Source: LDYB01 sp037442385 (GTDB taxonomy: Bacteria > Armatimonadota > Fimbriimonadia > Fimbriimonadales > GBS-DC). From it: a stretch of 23,862 nt of DNA. The stretch lies in NCBI GenBank assembly GCA_037442385.1, contig JBBIQJ010000017.1:1-23862 (forward strand), in the 5' to 3' direction. Made by a program: the position numbers and the translations under genes. Every line of letters begins with the position of its first letter. The stretch's first letter is position 1. Below, in pieces: positions 7,148-14,856 of this stretch. Under the pieces are notes generated by a model. The model saw only the letters and a list, made by a program, of their open reading frames with translations. It made no database searches and was not told where the DNA came from.

Positions 7148-9483
7148 CGAAATTTCACAACCGTAACGCCCTCCCCACCTTCGTTCGGGCTGGCGAGCTG
7201 GAAAGAGCGCACATGGGGATGCTGGCTCAGATAGGCATGCACCACCTTGCGAAGCGTGCCCGTGCCGCGCCCGTGCATAATCCGCACACTGTCATAGCCT
7301 GCGAGAAGCGCATCGTCCAGATATTTTTCCAACAGGGGTTGCGCCTCTTCCACACGCATGCCGTGCAGGTCTAACTCCGGTGGCACATACACAGGCGGGC
7401 GCGGTTTTTTGCCAACCCTGACGGCAGGTTTTGGCGACTCCGGAATCGGCTCGATATCGCTGAGGGGGAACTCCGTGCGCAGCTTGCCCAGATAGACCTG
7501 CACCTTGCCCCCTTCGGGCAGAGCTGCCAGTGTGCCCCGCTGATTGAGACTGCGAATCCGCACGGGCATGCCGACATACCACTGCTGGGGCGCAGGTTCC
7601 GCAGACGCACGGCTGGCAGGAGGCGGCTGGGCAGCCTGAGCCGCCTGCTGGAGCCGGTGCTGGAACTGTTCGCGCAGCTGGACGGTCTGTTTGCTTTCGC
7701 GTCCTGCCTGGCGCAGTTGCTGAAAGATGGCGTTCGCCTCCAGCTGGAGGGCGCGGATAACCCCTTCCAGCTCCTGCTGGGCACGCTGATGGGCGGTGCG
7801 CCGCGCCTCTTCGAGCGCCTGACGCTCCTGCTCCAGCTGTTTTTGGAGCTGGGCAAGTTGCTGGCTTCGGGCGCGCCATTCGGCTTCCGCCTCTTCCGCG
7901 AGCCGACGCTGGCGCTCCAGCTCCTGAATCATGCGCATGAGGTCCACTTCCCGCACGCCCAGCGCCTCTAGCGCGCGCTGGATGATCGTGCGCGGCATGC
8001 CGAGCCGCTCGGCAATCTCGATCGCGTGGCTGGCGCCCGGAATGCCCATGTGCAGGCGGTAGGTGGGTTGGAGCGTCTCGGCGTCGAACTCCATCGCGGC
8101 GTTTTGAAACTGGGGATGCTCATACGCCAGCGCTTTCAAATCACCGTAGTGGGTCGTGGCGACCACGCGTGCCCCACGCTCCACGAGACTGGTCAGAATC
8201 GCACGCGCCAGCGCCGAGCCTTCCGTGGGGTCTGTGCCCGCGCCAATCTCGTCCAGCAGCACAAGGCTGTGTTGCCCCACCTCGTTCAGAAAGCGCACGA
8301 TATGCTGGATATGCCCCGAAAAAGTGGAAAGCGATTGCTGGAGGCTCTGTTCATCGCCAATATCGGCGAACACGCCGTAGGGGATGGCAATCTGCGTGCC
8401 CTCATCGGCAGGGGGGTGCAAGCCGAGCAAGGTCATGAGCGTCAGCAAGCCGAGTGTTTTAAGCGTTACGGTCTTCCCGCCCGTATTGGGTCCTGTAATT
8501 AGCACGCAGAGCCAGTCGCGCCCGATTTCAAAATCGATTGGCACGACGCGCTCTTTTGGAATCATCGGGTGTCGCGCTTTGCGCAGTTTCCAGTAGCCGT
8601 CGGTGTTCACTTCGGGCAGACTCGCCTGCCAGTCGAGCGCGAGCCGCCCCGCCGCCAGAATCGCGTCCAGCTCGGAGAGCGACTCCGTCGTCTGCTCCAG
8701 CTCCTGTCCGTAAGCCCCAACAGCGCGGGAGAGAGCATAGAGAACGGCTTCGATCTCCTCCTGTTCGGCTCCCTGCAGTTCGCGCAGGCGATTGCCCAGC
8801 TCTACCAGTTCGAACGGCTCTATGAACACGGTCGCGCCACTCATACTGGTGTCGTGGACCATCCCCGGCGTTTTGCCCTTATGCTCAACCCGCACAGGAA
8901 GGCAGTAGCGCCCCGAGCGGAGGGTGTAGGTCGGCTCTTGAAGCCAGTCGCGCCATGCGTGAATGAGTTGCTGAAGCCGTTCGGTAATGCGTTTTTGCAG
9001 GCGTCGCTGGTCGGCGCGGATTCGGGCAAGATTCTCGCTGGCGCTGTCGCGGACTTCCCCGTTGGGGTCGATGCAGTCGTGAATCTGGCGCTCCAGCGGC
9101 TGGAGCGGGTGCAGCTGATGGGCGTAGTGAGCGAGGCGGGGGTAGTGCGCCGCGCGGGCAAGCAGGTGGGCTTTGTAAAGGCGTGCGCAGGCGAGCAGTT
9201 CCGCTAGGCTCAACAGTTCCGTGGGACTGAGCGTGCCCTCTTTGAGCGCTTTGGTGAGCGCAGGGCGTACCTCGCGCACTTTCATCGGGGGCGGCGGCTC
9301 GCGCAATAGCAGGCGCGCCGCCTCGTCAGTCTCCTGCAGACGCAGGCGCACCGTCTCTATATCGCGACTCAGGGGACGATGCAAAGCGCCCTCCTGACCC
9401 ATCGGGGTGTCGGCGCGACGCGCCCACTCCTGACGCACCCACGCCAGATCCAAAACCTCAAGACTGTGAGAATCCCACACCAT
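7144..9483 (-). CDS. mutS2: Endonuclease MutS2 (MutS-family ATPase with Smr nuclease domain)
   Basis: MutS2 binds branched DNA and stalled or collided ribosomes depending on species; it is not part of classical mismatch repair. The protein has 779 residues, full length for the family. A helical core and clamp region precede Walker A GPNTGGKT at 331-338. Walker B LVLLDEIG is at 407-414, followed by GTDPTEG and the ATTHYGDLK switch. A long Gln/Glu/Ala-rich coiled coil spans roughly 505-620, then a KOW-like linker (VRIRSLNQRGTLAALPEGGKV). The C-terminal Smr domain keeps LDLHG (704-708) and HGRGTG (737-742), so the nuclease should be active. The ATG at 9483 has no Shine-Dalgarno; a TACACT box lies 9 nt upstream, so the mRNA is probably leaderless. 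Confidence 0.96.
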   Translation of the reverse strand: MVWDSHSLEVLDLAWVRQEWARRADTPMGQEGALHRPLSRDIETVRLRLQETDEAARLLLREPPPPMKVREVRPALTKALKEGTLSPTELLSLAELLACARLYKAHLLARAAHYPRLAHYAHQLHPLQPLERQIHDCIDPNGEVRDSASENLARIRADQRRLQKRITERLQQLIHAWRDWLQEPTYTLRSGRYCLPVRVEHKGKTPGMVHDTSMSGATVFIEPFELVELGNRLRELQGAEQEEIEAVLYALSRAVGAYGQELEQTTESLSELDAILAAGRLALDWQASLPEVNTDGYWKLRKARHPMIPKERVVPIDFEIGRDWLCVLITGPNTGGKTVTLKTLGLLTLMTLLGLHPPADEGTQIAIPYGVFADIGDEQSLQQSLSTFSGHIQHIVRFLNEVGQHSLVLLDEIGAGTDPTEGSALARAILTSLVERGARVVATTHYGDLKALAYEHPQFQNAAMEFDAETLQPTYRLHMGIPGASHAIEIAERLGMPRTIIQRALEALGVREVDLMRMIQELERQRRLAEEAEAEWRARSQQLAQLQKQLEQERQALEEARRTAHQRAQQELEGVIRALQLEANAIFQQLRQAGRESKQTVQLREQFQHRLQQAAQAAQPPPASRASAEPAPQQWYVGMPVRIRSLNQRGTLAALPEGGKVQVYLGKLRTEFPLSDIEPIPESPKPAVRVGKKPRPPVYVPPELDLHGMRVEEAQPLLEKYLDDALLAGYDSVRIMHGRGTGTLRKVVHAYLSQHPHVRSFQLASPNEGGEGVTVVKFR

Positions 9484-9492
9484 GCAGCGAAA

Positions 9493-9498
9493 AGTGTA
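9493..9498 (-). promoter_or_regulatory. -10 box (TACACT) of mutS2
   Basis: On the minus strand TACACT ends 9 nt before the mutS2 ATG, without a Shine-Dalgarno between. The 99-nt gap to cheC (9484-9582) otherwise shows a CTGCTG/CAGCAG dyad at 9526-9548 and no convincing promoter for the chemotaxis operon. Confidence 0.4.
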
Positions 9499-9582
9499 CC
9501 TCGAAACAGTTCAATCCCCGTAATCCTGCTGACGACTGTTGCCAGCAGTTATGGCAAAACCCCAGTAAGGCGGTGAGTGCCT

Positions 9583-10188
9583 ATGACGACCGAGCTGACC
9601 GCGCTTCGACAGGATGCTCTTCGCGAGTTGGGCAACATCGGGCTGGGAAGCGCCGTAACTGCGCTTTCGGACATGACGGGCGTGTTGTTCGCGCTGGAGG
9701 TGCCCGAAGTGTACGAACTGGACACAACGCGCTTCTCCAGAGTGTGCCACAGCCCTGAGTGTCTGGTGGTGGGCACGGTGGCGCGTGTGGAAGGCGACTG
9801 GCCCGGCGAAGGCGCGTTTATCTTCCCCTGGGAGAGCGCCATCACGCTCTGGCAAGTTCTCGCAGGCAGCGCGCCCAGCGACCTCTCGGAGCTGAACGAG
9901 CTGTACGAGTCGGTGATTCGGGAGGTCTCCAACATTATGCTGGGCAGTTTTCTAAACGGTCTCTCCCAGATGACGGGGTTCACGCTCCACATGGAGCCGC
10001 CCGCTTTCGCTGCCGACATGGCGGCAGCACTGATGAGCTCGCTGATGGTAGAGGCGCTTTACGGCCAGCGCGAGCTGTTGGCAATCCAGACCACTTTTCG
10101 CGTGCCCGACCGGGAGTTTCAAGGGTTCTTTTTGTATCTGCCCGAAGTGGGCAGCCTTGAGAAATTGTTTCAGACGCTGGGAATTTAG
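9583..10188 (+). CDS. cheC: CheY-P phosphatase CheC
   Basis: Removes phosphate from CheY-P and in known systems binds CheD, linking adaptation to the CheY-P level. The 201-residue protein has both (D/S)-x3-E-x2-N phosphatase motifs: D11-E15-N18 (DALRELGN) and S110-E114-N117 (SVIREVSN), each followed by a long helix with the same LGSxxxxLSxMTG pattern, the internal duplication typical of CheC. Both sites are intact. I choose the ATG at 9583 (sequence GGTGA 6 nt before) over the GTG at 9577 two codons upstream. It is the first gene of a six-gene chemotaxis operon, with cheD 15 nt downstream. Confidence 0.92.
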   Translation: MTTELTALRQDALRELGNIGLGSAVTALSDMTGVLFALEVPEVYELDTTRFSRVCHSPECLVVGTVARVEGDWPGEGAFIFPWESAITLWQVLAGSAPSDLSELNELYESVIREVSNIMLGSFLNGLSQMTGFTLHMEPPAFAADMAAALMSSLMVEALYGQRELLAIQTTFRVPDREFQGFFLYLPEVGSLEKLFQTLGI

Positions 10189-10203
10189 GCAGGAGGTCAA
10201 CCA

Positions 10204-10737
10204 ATGGCGGTGGCAGGCAAAACGGAGGTGCTCCTCGCGGGCATGGGCGAGATCAAAATAGCACGCGGCGCTGGGGCGCTGGGCTGCATCGGGCTGGGGT
10301 CATGTGTGGGCACGCTGCTCTATGACCCTCACACAGGCGCTGGGGCGCTGGCGCATGTCATGCTCCCTGAACCGCACGGCGACGACGCACTCCGAATGCC
10401 GGGCAAGTACGCCGTCTCGGCGGTTCCCGCCCTCCTGAAGGAACTGGGGCTAACGCCCGCCACCGCCTCGCGACTTAAGGCGATTCTGATTGGCGGCGCA
10501 GAGGTGTTCCAGAACCGCGAATCCACCCTGCGAATCGGGGAGCGGAATGTGGAAACCCTTTCTCGGCTCCTGAAGGAGCTGCGAGTCGGCGTTGCCTTCA
10601 GCGACACAGGCGGCAATAAGGGGCGCTCCTTTGAGTTTGACCTGGCGACCGCAGAGCTGGTGATTCGTGTGGTGGGACAGCCTCCGCAGGTTCACCAGCT
10701 GAGCCGCGTGCTGGGGCGATTGCCAATCGCTGTATGA
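10204..10737 (+). CDS. cheD: Chemoreceptor glutamine deamidase CheD
   Basis: Deamidates glutamines on chemoreceptors and binds CheC. The protein has 177 residues. The catalytic cysteine is C34 in GLGSCVG and the histidine is H51 in LAHVMLP, followed by the usual GKYAVSAVPALLKEL helix and AVLIGGAE-like strand (ILIGGAEVF). The third member of the Thermotoga triad, Thr six residues before the cysteine, is replaced here by C28 (GCIGLGSC). A strong AGGAGG stands 8 nt before the ATG. No receptor gene is present in the window, so its substrate is encoded elsewhere. Confidence 0.93.
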   Translation: MAVAGKTEVLLAGMGEIKIARGAGALGCIGLGSCVGTLLYDPHTGAGALAHVMLPEPHGDDALRMPGKYAVSAVPALLKELGLTPATASRLKAILIGGAEVFQNRESTLRIGERNVETLSRLLKELRVGVAFSDTGGNKGRSFEFDLATAELVIRVVGQPPQVHQLSRVLGRLPIAV

Positions 10738-10749
10738 TGGAGGACAAAC

Positions 10750-11838
10750 ATGAGCAAGATTCGTGTGCTGGTGGTGGACGACTCGCTGTTTATGCGGCGG
10801 ATGATCACCGACATCCTTGCCGAAGACCTGGAGATTGAAGTGGTGGGCAGCGCCCGCAACGGGCAGGAGGGGCTTGAGATGGCGCGTCAGCTCCAGCCTG
10901 ATGTGATTACGCTCGATGTGGAGATGCCCGTGATGGACGGCATCACGATGCTGGAGCGCCTGATGCAGGAACAGCCCACCGCGGTGGTGATGGTCAGCAG
11001 CCTCACAAAAGAGGGCGCCGAGGTTACCCTGCGCAGTCTGGAACGGGGCGCAGTGGACTTTGTGACCAAACCTTCTGGCTCCATCTCGCTGGATTTATAT
11101 AAGGTCTCCTCGCAGATTCTGGAGAAGGTGAAGGCGGCGGCGCGCGTGCCCCGGTTCCGTCTGCGGGCACTCACCCAGCCCTTCGCCTCGCGTTCCGCGG
11201 CGGCGACTCCCGTTTCCATGCCACCTACCCCCCAGAAAACGCCTTCACAGGCGCAGAATGTGCTGGTAGTCGTAGGCTGCTCTACCGGCGGACCGCGTGC
11301 GCTGACCACCTTGATGAGCCAGCTCCCGCACGATTTTCACGCGCCAATGCTGATTGTGCAACACATGCCCGAAGGTTTCACGCGCAGTCTGGCGGAGCGG
11401 CTGGATCGCCAGTCGCCTATGAGCGTGCGTGAGGCAAATGCAGGCGATCGGTTGCAACCGGGCATGGCATATCTGGCGCCCGGCGGACGCCATCTGAAGC
11501 TCGCTCAAGACCGCACCCTCCAGCTTTCTCAAGACCCGCCTGTGCATGGCGTGCGACCTTCGGTGGATGTAACCCTGTTTTCTGTCGCCCAGCACTTCAC
11601 GGGCAAGGTGGTGGTGGCGATTCTGACGGGGATGGGTTCCGATGGCGCGACGGGCGCCCGCACGCTCCATGCTAAAGGGGCGCGCGTGCTGGCGGAAGAC
11701 GAATCGACCTGCGTGGTCTTCGGCATGCCTCGTGCGGTGATTCAGGCAGGCTGCGCCGACCGCGTGGTGCCGCTGGATCAAATGGCGCAAGCACTCTATG
11801 AGGAGGTTCAGACATTATGCAAAACCCAGGCAGCGTAA
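10750..11838 (+). CDS. cheB: Chemotaxis protein-glutamate methylesterase CheB
   Basis: Removes methyl groups from receptor glutamates and is activated by phosphorylation. The 362-residue protein has an N-terminal receiver (residues 4-125) with the acidic pair DD at 10-11, phosphoacceptor D56 (ITLDVEMP) and Lys107 (TKPSG). A Pro/Ala/Gln-rich linker spans about 140-170. The methylesterase domain carries the full triad S178 (GCSTGG), H205 (VQHMPEGF) and D298 (GMGSDGA). GGAGG lies 7 nt before the ATG, 12 nt after cheD. Its 3' end overlaps cheR by 22 bp, implying coupled translation of the two opposing enzymes of receptor methylation. Confidence 0.96.
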   Translation: MSKIRVLVVDDSLFMRRMITDILAEDLEIEVVGSARNGQEGLEMARQLQPDVITLDVEMPVMDGITMLERLMQEQPTAVVMVSSLTKEGAEVTLRSLERGAVDFVTKPSGSISLDLYKVSSQILEKVKAAARVPRFRLRALTQPFASRSAAATPVSMPPTPQKTPSQAQNVLVVVGCSTGGPRALTTLMSQLPHDFHAPMLIVQHMPEGFTRSLAERLDRQSPMSVREANAGDRLQPGMAYLAPGGRHLKLAQDRTLQLSQDPPVHGVRPSVDVTLFSVAQHFTGKVVVAILTGMGSDGATGARTLHAKGARVLAEDESTCVVFGMPRAVIQAGCADRVVPLDQMAQALYEEVQTLCKTQAA

Positions 11839-12677
11839 ACATCCCGAAAACACCCGAACTGTTGCGCGACTTTGAGCAGTTCAAGCGCGAACTGAAACAG
11901 CGCACAGGCTTGGATCTGGAGCACTACAAGTTTGACCAGACCTACCGGCGCATCTGGACGATGGTGGAGCGCGCAGGGTTTGCCCGATTCACGGACTACC
12001 TGCGCTATCTCGCTCAGGATGAAGCGCGGATGCGGGCGTTCATCGATCGGCTCGCCATCAATGTGTCGGAAATGTTTCGAAACCCGGAGCAGTTCGAAAT
12101 CCTGCAGAAAGAGATGTTGCCCAGCCTGCTCAAGAAGCGACATAGCTTGAAGGTGTGGAGCGCGGGTTGCTCTTACGGAGCAGAAGCGTATAGCATCGCG
12201 ATACTGCTACACGAGCTGGCGCCCAATCGCGGGCATCAGATTCTGGGCACTGATATCGACACCGATGTGCTGGAGCGCGCCCAGCGCGGAGTCTTCGCGC
12301 CCAGCGATGTGCGTAATGTGCCCCCGCTCTACCTGCAGCGCTATTTTCGGGCGTTCGAAGAGAATGGACGCATGCTTTATGAGGCAGACCCCATTCTCAA
12401 GCGCTACCTGCGGTTCCAGAAGCATAACCTGCTTTCGGACCCCTATCCGCAGGGGTTCGACCTGATTGCGTGCCGCAATGTAATCATCTATTTCTCGGAG
12501 GAGGCGAAGGAGCGCATCTTCCGGGAGTTCTATCGTGCGCTCGCGCCAGGGGGCTACCTGTTCCTGGGCAATACCGAGCGCATCTTCCACTACCAGCAAA
12601 TCGGGTACGAAAACCCGTTTGCCTTCTACTATCGCAAACCAGAACAGGAGGTGCAACAATGGCGAAACGCATCTTAG
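11817..12677 (+). CDS. cheR: Chemotaxis receptor methyltransferase CheR
   Basis: Transfers methyl from S-adenosylmethionine to glutamates of chemoreceptors. The 286-residue protein has the N-terminal helical domain (FEQFKRELKQRTGLDLEHYK), the INVSEMFRNP motif (81-90), the SAM loop VWSAGCSYGAEAYSIA (113-128), the acidic ILGTDID strand and FDLIACRNVIIYF. The usual GEEPYSIA loop reads GAEAYSIA, a mild variant. The start overlaps the end of cheB and is preceded by GAGGAGG; the 3' end overlaps cheY by 19 bp. There are no C-terminal TPR or receptor-tethering extensions. Confidence 0.95.
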   Translation: MQNPGSVNIPKTPELLRDFEQFKRELKQRTGLDLEHYKFDQTYRRIWTMVERAGFARFTDYLRYLAQDEARMRAFIDRLAINVSEMFRNPEQFEILQKEMLPSLLKKRHSLKVWSAGCSYGAEAYSIAILLHELAPNRGHQILGTDIDTDVLERAQRGVFAPSDVRNVPPLYLQRYFRAFEENGRMLYEADPILKRYLRFQKHNLLSDPYPQGFDLIACRNVIIYFSEEAKERIFREFYRALAPGGYLFLGNTERIFHYQQIGYENPFAFYYRKPEQEVQQWRNAS

Positions 12678-13018
12678 TGACGGACGATGCGCTGTTTATG
12701 CGCGTGACGCTCAAAAACATTCTCACACAGAACGGCTTCGAGGTGGTCGGCGAAGCCTCCAACGGGCGTGAGGCTGTGGAACTGTACGAACAACTCAAGC
12801 CCGACCTCGTGTTTATGGACATCACCATGCCAGAGATGGACGGTCTGGAGGCGCTCAAAGCCATCCGCGCCAAGGACCCCAACGCCAAGGTGGTGATGTG
12901 TACCGCGATGGGACAGAAACAGATTGTGCTGGAAGCCATTCAGGCAGGCGCGAAAGACTTTATCGTCAAGCCCTTCCAGCCCGACCGTATCGTCGAGGCA
13001 GTCAACAAAGTCGCCTGA
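12659..13018 (+). CDS. cheY: Chemotaxis response regulator CheY
   Basis: Single-domain receiver of 119 residues that carries the signal from CheA to the motor. D9-D10 form the acidic pocket, D54 is the phosphoacceptor (VFMDITMPEMDG), and the conserved Thr and Lys are in VMCTAMGQ and DFIVKPFQP. The sequence from GEASNGREAV to IVKPFQP is very close to Thermotoga CheY. The open frame extends to 12470, but the ATG at 12659, with AGGAGG 7 nt upstream inside cheR, gives the exact family length. Dephosphorylation is probably done by the CheC and CheX encoded on the same mRNA. Confidence 0.96.
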   Translation: MAKRILVTDDALFMRVTLKNILTQNGFEVVGEASNGREAVELYEQLKPDLVFMDITMPEMDGLEALKAIRAKDPNAKVVMCTAMGQKQIVLEAIQAGAKDFIVKPFQPDRIVEAVNKVA

Positions 13019-13031
13019 GGAGGGAAATGCC

Positions 13032-13499
13032 ATGAAAGCCGAATATATCAACCCGTTTGTCATTGCGGCGATTAATGTGTTCCAGATGATGCTGGGCATC
13101 ACACCGCAGAAAGGGCAGTTGAGCGCCCGTAAGGGGATTTTCACCTCCCAGCAGTGCAATATCGTGCTGGGCGTAACGGGCAAGCTGGAGGGGCAGCTCA
13201 TTTACGGGATGTCCATCTTCACTGCCGATAAGATAGCCTCCAAAATGCTGGGCACGACGATTCGCACTTTTGACGAGCTGGCGGCGAGCGCGATTGCCGA
13301 GTTAGGCAACATGATTTCGGGCGCCGCGCTGACCGAACTGGCGTCGCGCGGGATTCAGTGCAACCTCTCGCCGCCCAGCCTGATTCGGGGCACGAATGTG
13401 AAAATCAGCACCCTTGAGATTCCAGCGCTGGTAATCCCGCTCATCACAGAGCTGGGCGAGTTGGAAATCAATGTGGGGTTGCAGGAGCGTGTCAAGTAG
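13032..13499 (+). CDS. cheX: CheY-P phosphatase CheX
   Basis: A 155-residue CheC/CheX/FliY-family phosphatase. It has a single site, S86-x3-E90-x2-N93 (SAIAELGN), in the long helix before ISGAALTEL, which is the CheX pattern; CheX normally works as a dimer. The N-terminal NPFVIAAINVFQMMLG and GKLEGQLIYGMS strands match the family. The ATG at 13032 has GAGGAGGGA 5-7 nt before it. It follows cheY by 13 nt and ends the operon. Having both CheC and CheX in one operon means two kinds of CheY-P sink. Confidence 0.92.
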   Translation: MKAEYINPFVIAAINVFQMMLGITPQKGQLSARKGIFTSQQCNIVLGVTGKLEGQLIYGMSIFTADKIASKMLGTTIRTFDELAASAIAELGNMISGAALTELASRGIQCNLSPPSLIRGTNVKISTLEIPALVIPLITELGELEINVGLQERVK

Positions 13500-13535
13500 C
13501 AGAACGCCCTTCTCTCCAGGGGGATGTGCAATTCA

Positions 13536-13566
13536 GGGTGCGGGCGCAACAAGCGTACCCGCACCC
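13536..13566 (+). terminator. Strong hairpin after the chemotaxis operon (no T-tract)
   Basis: GGGTGCGGG (13536-13544) pairs perfectly with CCCGCACCC (13558-13566), and an inner CGC/GCG closes an AACAA loop with a 2-nt bulge. It lies 37 nt after the cheX stop. The expected T-run is missing, so it may act as a mRNA 3' stabiliser or a factor-assisted terminator rather than a classical intrinsic one. Confidence 0.45.
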
Positions 13567-13576
13567 ATAGACTGCT

Positions 13577-13603
13577 TTGACCGCTTTTGTATCGATGTAT
13601 ACT
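13577..13603 (+). promoter_or_regulatory. Promoter of the toxin-antitoxin remnant
   Basis: TTGACC (13577-13582) and TATACT (13598-13603) face the DUF433 start, with a short 15-bp spacer. The -10 box ends 15 nt before the ATG at 13619. The short spacer makes the -35 doubtful. Confidence 0.45.
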
Positions 13604-13618
13604 TTCTGTGAGAGAACC

Positions 13619-13869
13619 ATGCCAGCGAAAACCTTGCTGGAGCGTGTCATCAGAGCGATCGGCGCATATTAGCAGGGCAGCCTGTGTTTCGGGGCACGCG
13701 CCTGAATGGGGCGTACATTCTGCGTCTGTTAGCCAGTAGGGCAACAATAGACGAGATCCTTCAGGAGTACGAGGGACTCACCCCAGAAGATATTCAGGCG
13801 TGCCTGTTGCTTGCTGCAGAAACCCTGGAAAACATTACCTTCGTGTCCCTTCCTCACGAATCGCTGTAA
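13619..13869 (+). pseudogene. DUF433 (VapB-like) antitoxin, frameshifted
   Basis: From the ATG at 13619 the frame reads MPAKTLLERVI and then leaves the family pattern and stops at 13672. Two bases out of frame, the sequence continues as SDRRILAGQPVFRGTRL, then YILRLLASRATIDEILQEYEGLTPEDIQACLLLAAETLENITF to the TAA at 13869. Joining LLERVI to SDRRILAGQP gives the normal DUF433 N-terminus, so two extra bases sit in AGAG at 13652-13655 (a duplicated AG). Downstream codons are otherwise intact, indicating a recent lesion or a sequencing error. A GTG at 13684 could start a truncated 61-residue product lacking the N-terminus. The stop directly abuts the toxin ATG. Confidence 0.75.
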
Positions 13870-14121
13870 ATGCACCTTCTGGTGGATGAGTGCGCAGGAC
13901 CCTCTGTGGCTCGCTGGCTCCGCGCGCATGGACATGATGTCGTCTCAATCTATGGAAAAGCGCGTGGACTCGACGATGAGTCGGTAATACATCTTGCTCA
14001 GCAAGAAAACCGAATTATCATCATTTGGGATAAAGAGTTTGGCGCATGTGTCGTGCGCGACCAGCAGGTGGCTACCGGGGTGTTGCTGCTTCGCTTGCGG
14101 AATGAGCCTGATAAAACCGAC
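13870..14121 (+). pseudogene. DUF5615 PIN-like toxin, C-terminally truncated
   Basis: Residues 1-80 match the PIN-like DUF5615 family: MHLLVDECAGPSVARWLR, GHDVVSIYGKARGLDD, AQQENRIIIIWDKEFG and GVLLLRLRNE. The acidic residues of LVDE and DKEFG are kept. After about residue 80 (near 14110) similarity ends; the family normally continues about 35 residues to a beta-strand end. Here the open frame instead runs to 14346 through the antisense of the neighbouring permease, giving a Pro/Gln/Arg-rich tail with no family likeness. The coordinates give only the plausible part. With the frameshifted DUF433 upstream, this is the remnant of a toxin-antitoxin pair, possibly truncated when sequence next to the ABC genes was deleted. 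Confidence 0.7.
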
Positions 14122-14856
14122 CTATTCGCGCCAGATTTTCTCAAAAATCCACGCCGCGCCAGCACTCAGCATCAACCCATAGCCCAGAATCCCTTGAAGA
14201 CTCTGCCCCACAGGACGCGCGTGCAAAATCTGCTCCGTCGCGGCAATCAGCATCAGCACCATCGGCAGCAGCAAGGGAAAAGTTACGACCGCCAGCAACG
14301 CCCCACGCGACGCCGTGCCCGCAACCAGTGCGCCACACAGGGTTAAAACCGTTACCAGCCCAACGCCGCCCAGCCCCCACAACCCCAACCACGCCCACCA
14401 CGCCCCCTCCAGCGGCGCAATCATCAGCATATAAAGCGGAACCAGCACCGCGCTCAATACGGCGTACAGCGTCATGTGGAACAACCACTTGCCCCAGAAG
14501 ACGCATGAGGGACGCGCTCCCAGACGCAACAGATCGGCAGTGCCTAGCTCCTCTTCGCTGATGAATCCCCGCGCGAGCGCCGGAAACATCCCGAACAGCA
14601 CCGCCAGCCACAACACCCCCGCCTGCAGCCGCACCGACAGGCTCACCCCCAGGCTGGCGAAGCTGAGCGCCGCCACCGTAACAACCCCCATCAGCAGCGA
14701 AGTAATCAGCCCCTGCCGCAGGCGCCACTCCTGAAGCAGGTCTTTGCGCCAGATGGCGAGCGTTTCACGCCCCCATCTCCAGAACGAGGTCGCCCCAGCG
14801 TGCGTGTTCGGCGCGATTGGTGGCGAACAGAGCCAGTCCGAAGGTTCGTTGCTCAT
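14122..14856 (-). CDS. CcmB-type ABC transporter permease (start uncertain)
   Basis: An integral membrane protein with six or so hydrophobic segments (for example SLLMGVVTVAALSFASLGVSL, LQAGVLWLAVLFGMFPALA, MTLYAVLSAVLVPLYMLMI, GLGGVGLVTVLTLCGALVA). The start AIWRKDLLQEWRLRQGL and the loop RGFISEEELGTADLLRLG are characteristic of CcmB, the heme-exporter permease of cytochrome c maturation. The family N-terminus lies near 14760, but no ATG, GTG or TTG exists there in frame. The nearest ATG upstream (14856) makes a 92-bp overlap with the ATPase gene, while the next one downstream cuts into the first helix. Translation is probably coupled to the ATPase stop at 14765. No other ccm genes are in the window, so the substrate is unproven. 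Confidence 0.75.
   Translation of the reverse strand: MSNEPSDWLCSPPIAPNTHAGATSFWRWGRETLAIWRKDLLQEWRLRQGLITSLLMGVVTVAALSFASLGVSLSVRLQAGVLWLAVLFGMFPALARGFISEEELGTADLLRLGARPSCVFWGKWLFHMTLYAVLSAVLVPLYMLMIAPLEGAWWAWLGLWGLGGVGLVTVLTLCGALVAGTASRGALLAVVTFPLLLPMVLMLIAATEQILHARPVGQSLQGILGYGLMLSAGAAWIFEKIWRE

Noticed and set aside
9526..9548. CTGCTG/CAGCAG dyad upstream of cheC as an operator.
   Set aside because: A 6-bp trinucleotide-like dyad with an 11-nt spacer is weak in GC-rich sequence and no promoter could be placed beside it.
14122..14346. C-terminal part of the open frame of the DUF5615 toxin, antisense to the permease gene.
   Set aside because: Low-complexity Pro/Gln/Arg sequence without family similarity, fully antisense to a well-supported membrane protein.
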